A DNA stretch of 64,000 nt, from positions 186,001-250,000 of the forward strand of contig NZ_BAABBQ010000001.1 in the NCBI RefSeq assembly GCF_039538045.1. Reading direction: 5' to 3'. The stretch comes from Sphingomonas swuensis. GTDB lineage: Bacteria > Pseudomonadota > Alphaproteobacteria > Sphingomonadales > Sphingomonadaceae. The notes below the pieces were generated by a model that was not told the DNA's origin, did no database searches, and was given only the letters and a program-made list of their open reading frames with translations. The translations under genes were made by a program, and so were the position numbers. Shown piece after piece: positions 1-9,033 of the stretch; position 1 is the stretch's first letter; the number at the start of each line of letters is the position of its first letter.

Positions 1-42
1 TCGCGGCCCCGCGAACGGCGTCGCTCGACCGCTGAGCCGCTC

Positions 43-891
43 CTAGAAGTTGTAGCCGACGCCCGCAGCGGCGAACCAGGACGAGGCGCTTCCGCGATCG
101 GCGACCAGCGGACTGCGCTTGAAGTCGCCGAGCAGTCGCGAGTGGCGGACCAGCCCGAACAGCCCGAAGCCCTTGCGGCGCAGGTCGCCCGACAGCGCAT
201 GGCCGACGAACAGCGTGCCCGCGACATTCTTGAGCCCGCCCTTGGGGGTGTAGGTCGGCAGGCCGCTCGCCAGCGTGTCGGTCGGGGTGATGCCGAAATA
301 GTAGCGGGCGTAGCGGTCCGAGACGATGTCGCCGCTGACCGACAGGGTGGCGAAGGTGGCGGTCGAGAGCGGGGTCGCGAAGCTGACGCTCGGGGTCATG
401 TAGGTGCTCTGGTGGCCGCTCGCGATGTCGCTCAGCACCCGCAGGCGGAAGGTCAGCTTGTCGTAGGGATTGGTGATCTCGCGGATGCCGATGCCGCCGG
501 CGAAACCGAATTCGATCGAGGGGTCGAGCTCGGGCAGGAGGTCGACCACGTCGTCCTTGACCTTGCCCGAGCGGCTGAGGTCGACGTTGAAGGTCGGGCC
601 GATGTCGAAGTCGATCTTGCCGGGAAGGTCGATCGCGTCGACCGTCAGGCCGAGCCCCTCGCTCTCGATCGAGATCCCGCCGAGCCTCGCACGGACCACT
701 CCGCCGGGGATGATCCGATAGTCGTCCGAGCCTTCGTAGTCGGGGCCGATGGCGGCCCCGATGCCGAGCTGGAGCGAATTGCGGGCACCCGGGTCCGGAG
801 CCTCGCCGGTCTGCTGCGCGAGGGCGGGGGTCGCGGCGCAGGCGAGGAGGACGGCAAGCAGGTGGCGCATGTGATTGTTCATCCCGTTCAT
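43..891 (-). CDS. MipA/OmpV family outer membrane protein
   Basis: Encodes about 282 residues with an N-terminal signal peptide (hydrophobic run followed by ALAQQ), then alternating beta-strand-like sequence and a C-terminal aromatic residue (GVGYNF), as expected for an outer-membrane beta-barrel. The segment GAAIGPDYEGSDDY and the overall length match the MipA/OmpV family, named for an E. coli protein that scaffolds a murein hydrolase and a peptidoglycan synthase; many members have no known role. The start is uncertain: ATGs at 891, 882 and 870 are in frame, and the last (MRHLLAVLL) gives the cleanest signal peptide, but none has a clear ribosome binding site. It stands alone, with fdxA ending 44 bases upstream. 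Confidence 0.82.
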   Translation of the reverse strand: MNGMNNHMRHLLAVLLACAATPALAQQTGEAPDPGARNSLQLGIGAAIGPDYEGSDDYRIIPGGVVRARLGGISIESEGLGLTVDAIDLPGKIDFDIGPTFNVDLSRSGKVKDDVVDLLPELDPSIEFGFAGGIGIREITNPYDKLTFRLRVLSDIASGHQSTYMTPSVSFATPLSTATFATLSVSGDIVSDRYARYYFGITPTDTLASGLPTYTPKGGLKNVAGTLFVGHALSGDLRRKGFGLFGLVRHSRLLGDFKRSPLVADRGSASSWFAAAGVGYNF

Positions 892-934
892 TACGCGCGG
901 GAGACGAACGGGACCGCCCTTGGTTCCTAAGGCC

Positions 935-1273
935 TCAGTCGCCGGCGCCGGGCTCGGCCGAGAAGTAGGCGTCGTACTTGCCGTCCTTGCCCTTATAGTC
1001 GTCGGCGTCGGCCGGACTGTCCTTCTTGCGGGTGATGTTGGGCCACTGCGCCGAGAAGGTCGCGTTGAGCTCGAGCCATTTCTCGTTGCCGCTCTCGGTA
1101 TCGGGAAGGATCGCCTCGGCCGGGCACTCGGGCTCGCAGACGCCGCAGTCGATGCACTCGTTGGGGTTGATGACGAGCATGTTGTCGCCCTCGTAGAAGC
1201 AGTCGACGGGGCACACCTCGACGCAGTCCATATATTTGCAGCGGATGCAGGCGTCGGTGACGACGTAGGTCAT
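935..1273 (-). CDS. fdxA: 7Fe/8Fe ferredoxin FdxA
   Basis: A 112-residue ferredoxin starting MTYVVTDAC. Two cysteine clusters are visible: [14 protein letters not shown] near residues 9-22, spaced as in 3Fe-4S/4Fe-4S ferredoxins, and [12 protein letters not shown] near 40-51. The C-terminal tail with conserved W and N residues ([13 protein letters not shown]) is typical of the alphaproteobacterial FdxA type. It is a soluble electron carrier; its partner here is unknown. The ATG at 1273 was chosen because it begins exactly at the conserved family N terminus; the frame is open further upstream but that part looks unlike the family. It lies 38 bases after the S4-domain gene and may be the last gene of that transcript. 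Confidence 0.95.
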   Translation of the reverse strand: MTYVVTDACIRCKYMDCVEVCPVDCFYEGDNMLVINPNECIDCGVCEPECPAEAILPDTESGNEKWLELNATFSAQWPNITRKKDSPADADDYKGKDGKYDAYFSAEPGAGD

Positions 1274-1310
1274 GGCGGCTTCTCTAATGCTCCCTGTTCG
1301 GTGTCCTGCG

Positions 1311-1583
1311 CTATGCCGCGCCGGGTCCCTCGTCAACGCCCACGTCCTCGTAACAGGCCCGCGCCTCGGGGGCGGGGCCGCGGCGGCCGGGCAGCGACAG
1401 CACGCGGATGACCCGGATGCTTCCCCGGAGCGGCATGGTGACGGTGCTCCCGACCCGCACGGTGTCGGAGGTCTTGAGCGCGCGGCGGCCGTCGATGCGG
1501 GTCCGGCCCTCCTCGATCAGCGCCTGGGCCTGGGTGCGCGATTTGAGGAGTCGGACGAAGAAGAGATATTTGTCGAGACGCAC
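1311..1583 (-). CDS. S4-domain RNA-binding protein, Hsp15-like
   Basis: A 90-residue protein that is almost entirely an S4 RNA-binding domain: [18 protein letters not shown] is the usual alpha-L helix start, followed by the loop with EGRTRIDGR. It resembles Hsp15 (HslR), which binds 50S subunits carrying a stalled nascent chain, but is shorter than E. coli Hsp15 and lacks its long basic tail. The start is GTG at 1583, only 3 bases after the helicase stop, so it is probably translated from the helicase mRNA. The pairing of a helicase with an S4 protein suggests a role in RNA or ribosome handling; that is inference. Confidence 0.85.
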   Translation of the reverse strand: MRLDKYLFFVRLLKSRTQAQALIEEGRTRIDGRRALKTSDTVRVGSTVTMPLRGSIRVIRVLSLPGRRGPAPEARACYEDVGVDEGPGAA

Positions 1584-1586
1584 GAC

Positions 1587-4121
1587 CTAGCGCTTGAGCC
1601 CGGCCAGTGCCGCGAAGGCGTTGCCCGGACGCGCCGGGGTGGGGCGGGAGCGGGTGCGCGGACGAGTCCCGCGCCAGTGCCAGGCACCGGCCGGATCGGC
1701 GCGGAAGCCGACCTCGGCCATCAGCCGGGCGAGCGCCTCGTCGGACAGGCCGAGCGAGGTGACGAGGTCGCGGTCGATCGGCTCGAGCGTCTCGCCGCCC
1801 GGGCGCTCGGCGGCTCGGGCGCGGTGGGCGAAGGCGGCGAGGCGGTCGGCGAGGTCGACCCTCAGCCAGGATTCGCCGAGCCGGCGGTAAGCGAGCGCGG
1901 CACCGTGGCGGTCGGCCTCGGCGGACAGGGTGGCGGCCCCGGGGGGCGGAAGCGCGGGCATCGGCTGGCCGGCGCGAACGGCGAGCAGGGCCGCGCGCCA
2001 GCGCTGCGCCTCGGGCTTGAGCAGCGAGGGCAGGAAGACGTCGAGCGCGCCGAGCCGGATACGCAGCTTGTGGAGCGCTGCCCGGGCGGCCCGATCGAGC
2101 TGGCCGATCGGCTCGGCGAGCGCCCGGCGCGGGGCGAGGCCTCCGGCGTCGGCGAGCATCGCGGTCAGCGCCCGCACCGGGGGGACGAGCTGCTTGTCGG
2201 TCGCGGCGGCCGAGAGGCGGGCGAGGTCGCCGAGGTGGCGGGAAATCTGGCGCTCGAGCCATCCCTCCATCCGCGCGCGCAGCTCGGCCCGGGCGGGGAC
2301 CGACAGCCGGTCGAGCGAGCGGACGGTGCGAAGAGCGGGCTCGGCCAGGCTCCGACCCGGCGCGAGGCGGGCGAGGAGATGGCCGTCGGCGGCGATCCCG
2401 ATCTCGCCGCCCGGCGTGGCGAGAAGGGCGAAGCGCGAGTCCTCGCCGGCGCACAGGTCGCGGGCGCGGCGGTCGAGCTCGTCGCCCAGCCTGCGCTCGG
2501 CGGCGGCGAGCAGCAGGCGCTTGTCGGCAAGGCGCGCGGCAGGATCGACGGTGAAGTCGAAGCCCGCGAGATGGCCGATCGGCTCGGGCCCGACGCTGAC
2601 CTCGCCGTCGGCGGCGACAGTGACCGGGAGCGCGTCCGCACCGCGCGCGCCGATGTCGCGGACGAGGACCGCGGTTCGGCGGTCGACGAAGCGCTGGGTC
2701 AGCCGCTCGTGAAGCGCATCGGACAGGCGCGCCTCGACCTGGCGGGTGCGCTCGGCCCATTTGGCGGGATCGGCCAGCCAATCGGAGCGGTGCGCGATAT
2801 AGGCCCAGCTGCGGACCCCGGCGAGGCGGTCGGCAAGCGCCTCGATGTCGCCCTGGACATTGTCGAGCCGGGTCACCTCGGCGGCGAACCAGTCCTGCGC
2901 GATATGGCCGCCGTCGACGATGTAGTTGAACACCCGGCGGACCATCCGGGCATGGTGCATCGGCCCGACCTTGCGGAAGTCGGGAAGGCCGCAGGCCGCC
3001 CACAGCCGGCGCGCCTGGACGCCGCGGCGGGCGGCGATGGCGGGATCCTCGGCCAGCGCCTTCAGCACCGCCAGATCGATGCTGAGCGGGGCCGGGCGAA
3101 GCAGCGGGTCGTCCGAGCGCGCCTCGAGGCTGCGGATCAGCGCGCCGACGTCGGTGAAGTCGAGGTTCGAGGAGCGCCAGTAGAGATGGTCGAGCGGGCG
3201 GAAGCGATGCTCCTCGATCGCGGCGATCTCCTCCTCGGTGAAGGCGGGGCCGTTGTCGCCGCCAAGGCCGAGCGTGCCGAAGCTTCCGTCGCGCTGGTGG
3301 CGACCGGCGCGGCCCGCGATCTGCGCCATCTCGGAGATGGTCAGCCGGCGGTCGCGGCGGCCGTCGAACTTCTCGAGCCCGGCGAAGGCGACATGGGCGA
3401 CGTCCATGTTGAGCCCCATTCCGACCGCGTCGGTGGCGACGAGATAGTCGACCTCGCCGCGCTGGAACATCGCGACCTGGGCATTGCGGGTGGCGGGCGA
3501 AAGCGCACCCATCACCACCGCAGCGCCGCCCTTGAACCGGCGCAGCATCTCGGCGAGGCCGTAGACCTGCTCGGCCGAGAAGGCGACGATCGCCGAGCGC
3601 GGGGGAAGCCGCGACAATTTGACCGAGCCGGCGTAGCGCAGCGTCGAGAAGCGCGGCCGGGTGACGATCTCGGCCTCGGGTACCAGCGCCCGGATCATCG
3701 GCTTCAGCGTCGCCGAGCCGAGGATAAGGGTCTCCTCGCGGCCGCGGGCGCGAAGCAGCCGGTCGGTGAAGACGTGGCCGCGCTCGGGATCGGTGCCGAG
3801 CTGGGCCTCGTCGATCGCGCAGAAGGCGAAGTCGCGCTCGTTGCCCTCGGTCGCGACGGGCATGCTCTCGACCGTCGACAGCCAGTAGCGCGCGGTCGGG
3901 GGGACGATCCGTTCCTCGCCGGTAAGGAGCGCGACCGAGGCCTCGCCCTTGATCGCGACCACCCGGTCATAGACCTCGCGGGCGAGCAGGCGGAGCGGAA
4001 AGCCGATGACCCCAGACGAATGGGCGCACATCCGCTCGATCGCCAAGTGGGTCTTGCCGGTGTTGGTGGGCCCGAGGATGGCCCGAATGATGCCGTCGTT
4101 ACGCGCGGCCATGACGCTCAT
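1587..4121 (-). CDS. SUV3-like DEAD/DEAH-box helicase
   Basis: A superfamily 2 helicase of about 844 residues. Visible motifs are Walker A GPTNTGKTH (K23) almost at the N terminus, motif II DEAQ, motif III GSAT, and motif VI QIAGRAGRH. The first 350 residues resemble the SUV3 ATPase, the mitochondrial degradosome RNA helicase, while the C-terminal 450 residues are Arg/Ala-rich and not clearly assignable, with a basic tail (TRPRTRSRP). Start candidates are the ATGs at 4121 (MSVMAARND) and 4112 (MAARND), three codons apart; neither has a good ribosome binding site, and the frame stays open far upstream without looking like this family. It is divergent from the LytM peptidase gene and followed after 3 bases by the S4 gene. 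The natural RNA or DNA substrate is unknown. Confidence 0.85.
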   Translation of the reverse strand: MSVMAARNDGIIRAILGPTNTGKTHLAIERMCAHSSGVIGFPLRLLAREVYDRVVAIKGEASVALLTGEERIVPPTARYWLSTVESMPVATEGNERDFAFCAIDEAQLGTDPERGHVFTDRLLRARGREETLILGSATLKPMIRALVPEAEIVTRPRFSTLRYAGSVKLSRLPPRSAIVAFSAEQVYGLAEMLRRFKGGAAVVMGALSPATRNAQVAMFQRGEVDYLVATDAVGMGLNMDVAHVAFAGLEKFDGRRDRRLTISEMAQIAGRAGRHQRDGSFGTLGLGGDNGPAFTEEEIAAIEEHRFRPLDHLYWRSSNLDFTDVGALIRSLEARSDDPLLRPAPLSIDLAVLKALAEDPAIAARRGVQARRLWAACGLPDFRKVGPMHHARMVRRVFNYIVDGGHIAQDWFAAEVTRLDNVQGDIEALADRLAGVRSWAYIAHRSDWLADPAKWAERTRQVEARLSDALHERLTQRFVDRRTAVLVRDIGARGADALPVTVAADGEVSVGPEPIGHLAGFDFTVDPAARLADKRLLLAAAERRLGDELDRRARDLCAGEDSRFALLATPGGEIGIAADGHLLARLAPGRSLAEPALRTVRSLDRLSVPARAELRARMEGWLERQISRHLGDLARLSAAATDKQLVPPVRALTAMLADAGGLAPRRALAEPIGQLDRAARAALHKLRIRLGALDVFLPSLLKPEAQRWRAALLAVRAGQPMPALPPPGAATLSAEADRHGAALAYRRLGESWLRVDLADRLAAFAHRARAAERPGGETLEPIDRDLVTSLGLSDEALARLMAEVGFRADPAGAWHWRGTRPRTRSRPTPARPGNAFAALAGLKR

Positions 4122-4214
4122 GTTGGCAGGAACGAGCGGCGGCGCAAGAGCGGTCCGCGCGCTTCTTCGGCGGCTTAGCGGCGCGTTAACCTTGAGCGGC
4201 GATGAAGGACGGCG

Positions 4215-5633
4215 ATGCTCGAACGCCCGCGTGCCTTTGTCGCTGCCCAGCCGCTTCCCGCCTTCGGACGGGCCGCGGCGCTGCGTCCGCCCGAGCCGCG
4301 CTTCAGCCTGGTGGTCGACCTCGCCGAGGACGTGCTGAGCCGCCGCTGGTGGCGCGGGGTGGCGACGCTCTCGGCATTGGTGACCCTGACGGCGCTGCTG
4401 GCGCCGATGCCGCGCGCGCTGCCGCCCGGGCCGGTGGAGAGCTTCGGGCCCGACCAGCTGCGGCAGGAGGAGGCGCTCGGAATCTCCTCGCTGGCGAGCG
4501 GATCGGAAACGGGACTGGTGATGGCCGAGACGAGCCGCGCCCGGCCGATCACGGCGGCACCCGAACGCACCGCGCGCGAACTGACCCTGCTCTTCTCCGC
4601 GGGCGACGATCTGTTCGGGCTGCTCCGTCGCAACGGCGCGAGCGCCGGGGACGCGTCGCGGGCGCAGGCCCTGGCGCAGGCCGCGGGCGCCGTTCCCGCG
4701 GCGGGCACCAGCCTTGCACTGCGGCTGGGGGCACCCGACGGCGCGGGACGGCCGATCGAGCGGCTCCACTATCGCGCCCGGATCGACCTCGAACTGACGC
4801 TTGTGCGCGGGAGCGACGGGCAGCTCGCGGCCGAGCGGACGGGGATCGCGATCGATCGTACCCCGCTTCGGATTCGCGGCGCGGCGAGTGGCGGACTTTA
4901 CTGGGCGCTTCGCGCGGCGGGCGCCTCGCCCGCGATCGCCGCCGACTATCTCCAGGCGATCGGGGCCAGCCTCGACGTCGGAAGCGAGGTCGCGAACGGC
5001 GACCGCTTCACCCTCGTCGTGGCGCAGAGCCGCTCGGCCAATGGCGAAGTGCAGACGGGCGGGCTGCTCTATGCCGGGCTCGACCGCGGCGCGGGGAAGG
5101 ACCTGTCGCTGGTCCGCTGGCCGATCGGCGGGCGACCGCAGTGGGTCGATGCGGATGCCAGCCCCGAGCCGGTGTCGAGCGGGCTCGGCCGGCCGGTCGA
5201 CGGGCCGGTCACCTCGACCTTCGGGCCTCGGGTCCACCCGATCCTCCGCTTCACCCGGATGCACAAGGGCGTCGACTATGGCGCGCGCTGGGGCAGCCCG
5301 ATCGTCGCGGTCGCCGATGGTCAGGTGGTCCGCGCCGGCTGGGCCGGGGGCTATGGCCGCCAGGTGCGGCTTGCGCATGGCGGCGGGCTGGTCACCAGCT
5401 ACAGCCACATGAGCCGGATCGTCGCGCCCGAGGGCGGCATGGTCCGTCGCGGCGAGCTGATCGGCTATGTCGGATCGTCGGGCCTCTCGACCGGTCCGCA
5501 CCTTCACTTCGAGGTGCTCCGCGACGGGCAGGCGATCAATCCGGCGGGCGTGACGATGGTCAGCCGCCCGGCGATCGACCAGGGAATGATGGCCGCGGTC
5601 CGGGCACGGGCACGGATGCTCGTCGGCGGCTGA
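4215..5633 (+). CDS. M23 (LytM) family metallopeptidase
   Basis: A 472-residue membrane-anchored protein: a cytoplasmic N terminus, one transmembrane helix at about residues 48-66, an intermediate domain, and a C-terminal M23 peptidase domain at about 330-440. Zinc-site residues are visible as HKGVD (H350, D354) and HLH (H429, H431), so the site looks intact and the protein could cleave peptidoglycan cross-links in the periplasm. Some LytM proteins are instead amidase activators, but those usually lack these ligands. The ATG at 4215 has an AAGGAC ribosome binding site 4-5 bases upstream. It is divergent from the helicase gene, with 93 bases between the two starts; a beta-barrel gene follows 38 bases downstream. 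Confidence 0.9.
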   Translation: MLERPRAFVAAQPLPAFGRAAALRPPEPRFSLVVDLAEDVLSRRWWRGVATLSALVTLTALLAPMPRALPPGPVESFGPDQLRQEEALGISSLASGSETGLVMAETSRARPITAAPERTARELTLLFSAGDDLFGLLRRNGASAGDASRAQALAQAAGAVPAAGTSLALRLGAPDGAGRPIERLHYRARIDLELTLVRGSDGQLAAERTGIAIDRTPLRIRGAASGGLYWALRAAGASPAIAADYLQAIGASLDVGSEVANGDRFTLVVAQSRSANGEVQTGGLLYAGLDRGAGKDLSLVRWPIGGRPQWVDADASPEPVSSGLGRPVDGPVTSTFGPRVHPILRFTRMHKGVDYGARWGSPIVAVADGQVVRAGWAGGYGRQVRLAHGGGLVTSYSHMSRIVAPEGGMVRRGELIGYVGSSGLSTGPHLHFEVLRDGQAINPAGVTMVSRPAIDQGMMAAVRARARMLVGG

Positions 5634-5671
5634 GGTTGTTCGGCGGCGTCGCTCCTGTCATGGAGCGGGCC

Positions 5672-6478
5672 ATGCGCAGCTTCCTCCTCACCCTTCCGCT
5701 CCTCGCCCTTGCCGCTCCCGCGGCGGCGGCCGGCAACCCCTATGTCGAGGTCGGCTTCGGCCCGGCCGACGCCCGTGCCAACGACGTCGACCAGACGATC
5801 GACTATACGAGCGTTCAGACGCCCGCCGCGCCGCTCGCAAGCGCTCCGGCCGACGTGTTCATCGACGATGTGTTCGGAACCCGCTCCAAGCGCCGCTGGG
5901 AAGGCAGCGTCGCGGCCGGCTACGACTTCGGCTGGCTGCGGCTCGAGGGCGAGCTCAGCCGGCGGCAGGTAAGGACCAGCCGGATCGCGGCCGACGACGG
6001 GACCGACGACTTCCTCGGCCAGCTCAACAGCGCGCTGAACCGCACCGGCGGCGCCGGGCTTGCGCCCGTGACGCTGGCCGACTTCCAGCGTCCGGGCAGC
6101 ATCCGCTCGGACGCGGCGATGGCCAATGCGATCGTCGACGTGAAGCTGCTCAAGCGGTTGACCCTGTTCGTCGGGGGCGGGCTCGGGATCAACCGGGTGA
6201 GCGGGTTCGGCGACCACGACAGCGCGCGCGCCTGGCAATATACCGCCGGGCTGCGATTCCCGATCGGCGAGCGGCTCGAGCTCGGGGTCAAGCATCGTTA
6301 TTTCGACAGCGGGATCATCAAGCTCGACGACGATCCGCGCAGCTTCGCGGGCAATCCGGTGACCACCAGCGTCGGCGGGGTGCCGGTGACCCGGACCACC
6401 AGCGCGACGGTGATCCAGGACCTCGAAGGTGAGTTCCGGACGCGCAGCGTGCAGCTGACGCTGGGGTATCGATTCTAG
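5672..6478 (+). CDS. outer membrane beta-barrel protein
   Basis: About 268 residues with a signal peptide (MRSFLLTLPLLALAAPAAAA) and alternating strands with a terminal aromatic pattern (SVQLTLGYRF). The repeated pattern of W/Y/F alternating with polar residues, and segments such as GYDFGWLRLEGELS and LELGVKHRYF, fit the eight-stranded OmpA/Omp25-like porin family. The start at 5672 is supported by GGAGCGGG directly upstream; an in-frame ATG lies 12 bases earlier. No OmpA peptidoglycan-binding domain is present. It is probably cotranscribed with the LytM peptidase. The specific function is unknown; an adhesin or structural protein is as likely as a pore. Confidence 0.75.
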   Translation: MRSFLLTLPLLALAAPAAAAGNPYVEVGFGPADARANDVDQTIDYTSVQTPAAPLASAPADVFIDDVFGTRSKRRWEGSVAAGYDFGWLRLEGELSRRQVRTSRIAADDGTDDFLGQLNSALNRTGGAGLAPVTLADFQRPGSIRSDAAMANAIVDVKLLKRLTLFVGGGLGINRVSGFGDHDSARAWQYTAGLRFPIGERLELGVKHRYFDSGIIKLDDDPRSFAGNPVTTSVGGVPVTRTTSATVIQDLEGEFRTRSVQLTLGYRF

Positions 6479-6537
6479 GCGAAGAGGTTTCCGCCATCTC
6501 TGCTCGCCGGCCGAGCGCAAAGACGTCCGAACGTGTT

Positions 6538-7239
6538 CTAGGCCTGCTCGCCGTCTTCCCCTTCCAGCGTGGCGGAGAACTGTTCCATGATCCGCTGGCG
6601 GATGGCAGGCGCGTCGGCGCGGTACAGCGTGATCGTCCTGAAAGGGGAATCCGGGTGGGCGAGCATTCGGCAGGCGAGGGGCGCCCAGCGTACACCCGGT
6701 TCCGAACCGTCGGCATGCCGTTGCCGCAGATCGGTGCCGTGCAACTCGAACGCCAGGGACCACACCTGTTCACCGTCGCAGAGCAGGCGCAGACCGCCTT
6801 CCCGGTCAGCCTCGTCCCACCATGCATCCAAGTGGGAGCCCGCAGATGGGCTGGTCACCACGAAGGAAAGCACGCGAAAGTCCCTCGGCCGCTTGGTCAG
6901 CACGGCATCAGCGAAGGGCTCACCTAGACCGAACCGAAGTTCGGCCTGCGCCCGGTAGAGCTTGTCGCCCTCCCCCTTCATGAAGTCGCGGACCGCGGCG
7001 TCCCGCGCAAGTCGCCTTTCTCGGGCCCGATCATCTTCGGCTCGACGGCGGGCGGCGTCGCGCCGGCTCTTGCTAGCCTGCGCCTCGATCCGAGCGCGTC
7101 GTTCGGCATCGCTCAACGGTGGTTTCCGGGGCGGCGACATCAGGAGGTAGAAGCCGGCGAGCAGCGCCGCCCCGCCGAGCAGGCGCCCAAACGGATTGTT
7201 CAACTGCTCGAAGAGGCCATCGAATTCATCGTCCGCCAT
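6538..7239 (-). CDS. hypothetical membrane-anchored coiled-coil protein
   Basis: 233 residues, not recognised. There is one hydrophobic segment at about residues 18-35 (RLLGGAALLAGFYLLM), then a strongly charged Arg/Ala/Glu helix at about 42-90 that probably forms a coiled coil, and a globular C-terminal domain with conserved-looking tryptophans (DAWWDEAD, EQVWSLAFELHG). The topology is probably a short cytoplasmic N terminus with the remainder exposed on the other side. It starts 37 bases after the HerA-like ATPase stop on the same strand, so the two may share an mRNA. Its base composition is somewhat less GC-rich than its neighbours, consistent with a lineage-specific or recently acquired gene. 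Confidence 0.7.
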   Translation of the reverse strand: MADDEFDGLFEQLNNPFGRLLGGAALLAGFYLLMSPPRKPPLSDAERRARIEAQASKSRRDAARRRAEDDRARERRLARDAAVRDFMKGEGDKLYRAQAELRFGLGEPFADAVLTKRPRDFRVLSFVVTSPSAGSHLDAWWDEADREGGLRLLCDGEQVWSLAFELHGTDLRQRHADGSEPGVRWAPLACRMLAHPDSPFRTITLYRADAPAIRQRIMEQFSATLEGEDGEQA

Positions 7240-7276
7240 GGACTTTGCCTAGCCGGCGCGCGCGGCTCTGTTAGAC

Positions 7277-8968
7277 TCAGCGCCCGTGGCCGCGCCAGCG
7301 CTTGACGGTGCGGCTGATGATCTCGGCCTCGCCACCGGTCTCCTGCCAGAGGCTGGCGAAGCTCGGGTCGGACGAGGCCGGGCGCTTCTCGGGCTCGAGG
7401 TCGTCGAAGCGGACCCGGATCGGAATGGCGACGCCCTCGCCGCAGACGATGCACTCGCGGTTGCGGAGCGCGGGGATCGCGTCGAGGAAGCCGCGCGCGC
7501 CTTCGGGCATCGCAGCCCGGACGCAGGCCTGGTCGCGGTCGTTGTTGAGGCGCATCGAGATGATCGTGCCGCACTGCGACAGCACGCCCTCGGCAAGGTC
7601 GGACGGGCGCTGGGTGATGAGGCCGAGGCTGACACCGTACTTACGGCCTTCCTTGGCGATCCGCTCGAGGATCTTGCGGACTGCCTGGACGCCGTTGTTC
7701 TCGTCCTTGGGGACGTAGCGGTGGGCTTCCTCGCAGACGAGGAGGATGGGGCGCTGCGCCTCGGTCCGCGACCAGATGGCATAGTCGAACACCATCCGGG
7801 CGAGCACCGAGACAACCACGCTGGTGATGTCCGAGGGCACGCCCGACACGTCGACGATGCTGATCGGCTTGCCGTTGGCGGGCAGGCGGAACAGGCGGCT
7901 GATGAAGCTGCCCATGCTGTCGGTGATGTTCATGCCCGAGAACATGAAGGTGTAGCGCGGGTCGGCCTTCAGCTCGTCGAGCTTGGTCTTGAGGCGCTGG
8001 AACGGGGTGGTGTCGCCGGCCCGGTCGAGCTTGCCCATCTCGTTGACGATGATCGAGTTGAGGTCGGTCAGCAGATAGGGGATCGGGCTGTCGACGGTGA
8101 CCTTGCCGAACTGCTCGGAGAACTTGTTCTTGGTCCGCGCGGCGAGCAGGCACTTGGCGAGGATGTCGGCGTCGCGCTGGCGCTCAGCGCCGTCGGTCGT
8201 CAGCAGCACCTCGCAATGCTCCTCGAAGTTGAGGAGCCAGTAGGGCAGCTGGAGATTGTCGACGTTGAACAGCTCGCCGCAGCCCTTGAAGGCGGCGCTA
8301 TATTCGCCGTGCGGGTCGATCATCACGATGTGCCCCTCGGGGCTGTAGTTCGAGATGCGATGGAGGATCAGCGCAACCGAGGTCGACTTGCCGGTGCCGG
8401 TGCTGCCGAGGATCGCGAAATGCTTGGAGAGCATCGGGTCGATGTAGAGCGCGCCGCGGATGTCGTCGGTCGGGTAGACGGTGCCGATCTCGACGTGGGC
8501 GCTGTCGGAGGCGGCGAACACCTGGCGGAGGTCCTCGGTGGTGACCGGGTGAACCTCGGAGCCGGGAATGGGGTAGCGGGTGACGCCGCGGCGGAAGCCC
8601 GACATGCCGCCCTGCGAATCGCGGCTGCCTTCGCCGAGGAAGTCGATCGCGGCGAGGACGCTGCCGTCGTCACCCGAGCGCATGGTGCGGACGTTGGCGA
8701 TCAGCCAGCTCGCGCCGACCGCCATCTTGACCTGGCTTCCGACCTGGCCGGACATGCTGACCGACGGGTCCTTGTGGTCGGCGAGCGCGAGCAGTTTCTC
8801 GGAGTCCATCCGGATCTGCGAGCCCGAGCCGGCGATTTCCATCACCTTGCCGATCGCGGCGAACTGCTCGCGCTTGGCCGGGCTCGGAACATGGCCGCCC
8901 GTGCTATCCTCGTCGGCGACGCTGTGGAGCTCGTCGAGGAACTGCTTGAGGTTGGCGTGTTCGGTCAT
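7277..8968 (-). CDS. HerA-like (DUF87) ATP-binding protein
   Basis: A 563-residue ATPase of the HerA/FtsK group: Walker A GSTGTGKST, then MIDPHGEY (a DPHG signature typical of HerA/DUF87), Walker B ILLVCEEAH with the glutamate pair, and an ITQRPSDL segment resembling the sensor/arginine region. The N-terminal ~170 residues would hold the beta-barrel HAS domain. HerA in archaea drives DNA end resection with the NurA nuclease; no NurA-like gene is next to it here. Bacterial members with known function often work with an adjacent nuclease or defence protein. The ATG at 8968 gives MTEHANLK. The gene for an uncharacterised coiled-coil membrane protein follows. Confidence 0.9.
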   Translation of the reverse strand: MTEHANLKQFLDELHSVADEDSTGGHVPSPAKREQFAAIGKVMEIAGSGSQIRMDSEKLLALADHKDPSVSMSGQVGSQVKMAVGASWLIANVRTMRSGDDGSVLAAIDFLGEGSRDSQGGMSGFRRGVTRYPIPGSEVHPVTTEDLRQVFAASDSAHVEIGTVYPTDDIRGALYIDPMLSKHFAILGSTGTGKSTSVALILHRISNYSPEGHIVMIDPHGEYSAAFKGCGELFNVDNLQLPYWLLNFEEHCEVLLTTDGAERQRDADILAKCLLAARTKNKFSEQFGKVTVDSPIPYLLTDLNSIIVNEMGKLDRAGDTTPFQRLKTKLDELKADPRYTFMFSGMNITDSMGSFISRLFRLPANGKPISIVDVSGVPSDITSVVVSVLARMVFDYAIWSRTEAQRPILLVCEEAHRYVPKDENNGVQAVRKILERIAKEGRKYGVSLGLITQRPSDLAEGVLSQCGTIISMRLNNDRDQACVRAAMPEGARGFLDAIPALRNRECIVCGEGVAIPIRVRFDDLEPEKRPASSDPSFASLWQETGGEAEIISRTVKRWRGHGR

Positions 8969-9033
8969 GGTGCTGAGCTCGGCTCCCGGTGGTCGTCGGA
9001 AGCGTCATAGCGAGCGTGCGGTTAAGGATTTCT

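Noticed and set aside
892..934. Gene or control element between fdxA and the MipA gene
   Set aside because: Only 43 bases remain and no motif could be supported.
1272..4178. Very long open frame (over 900 codons) antisense to the helicase gene
   Set aside because: GC-rich codon bias opens the reverse frame; the predicted protein has no recognisable domains and is Arg/Gly/Ala-rich. Similar antisense frames across the window were rejected on the same ground.
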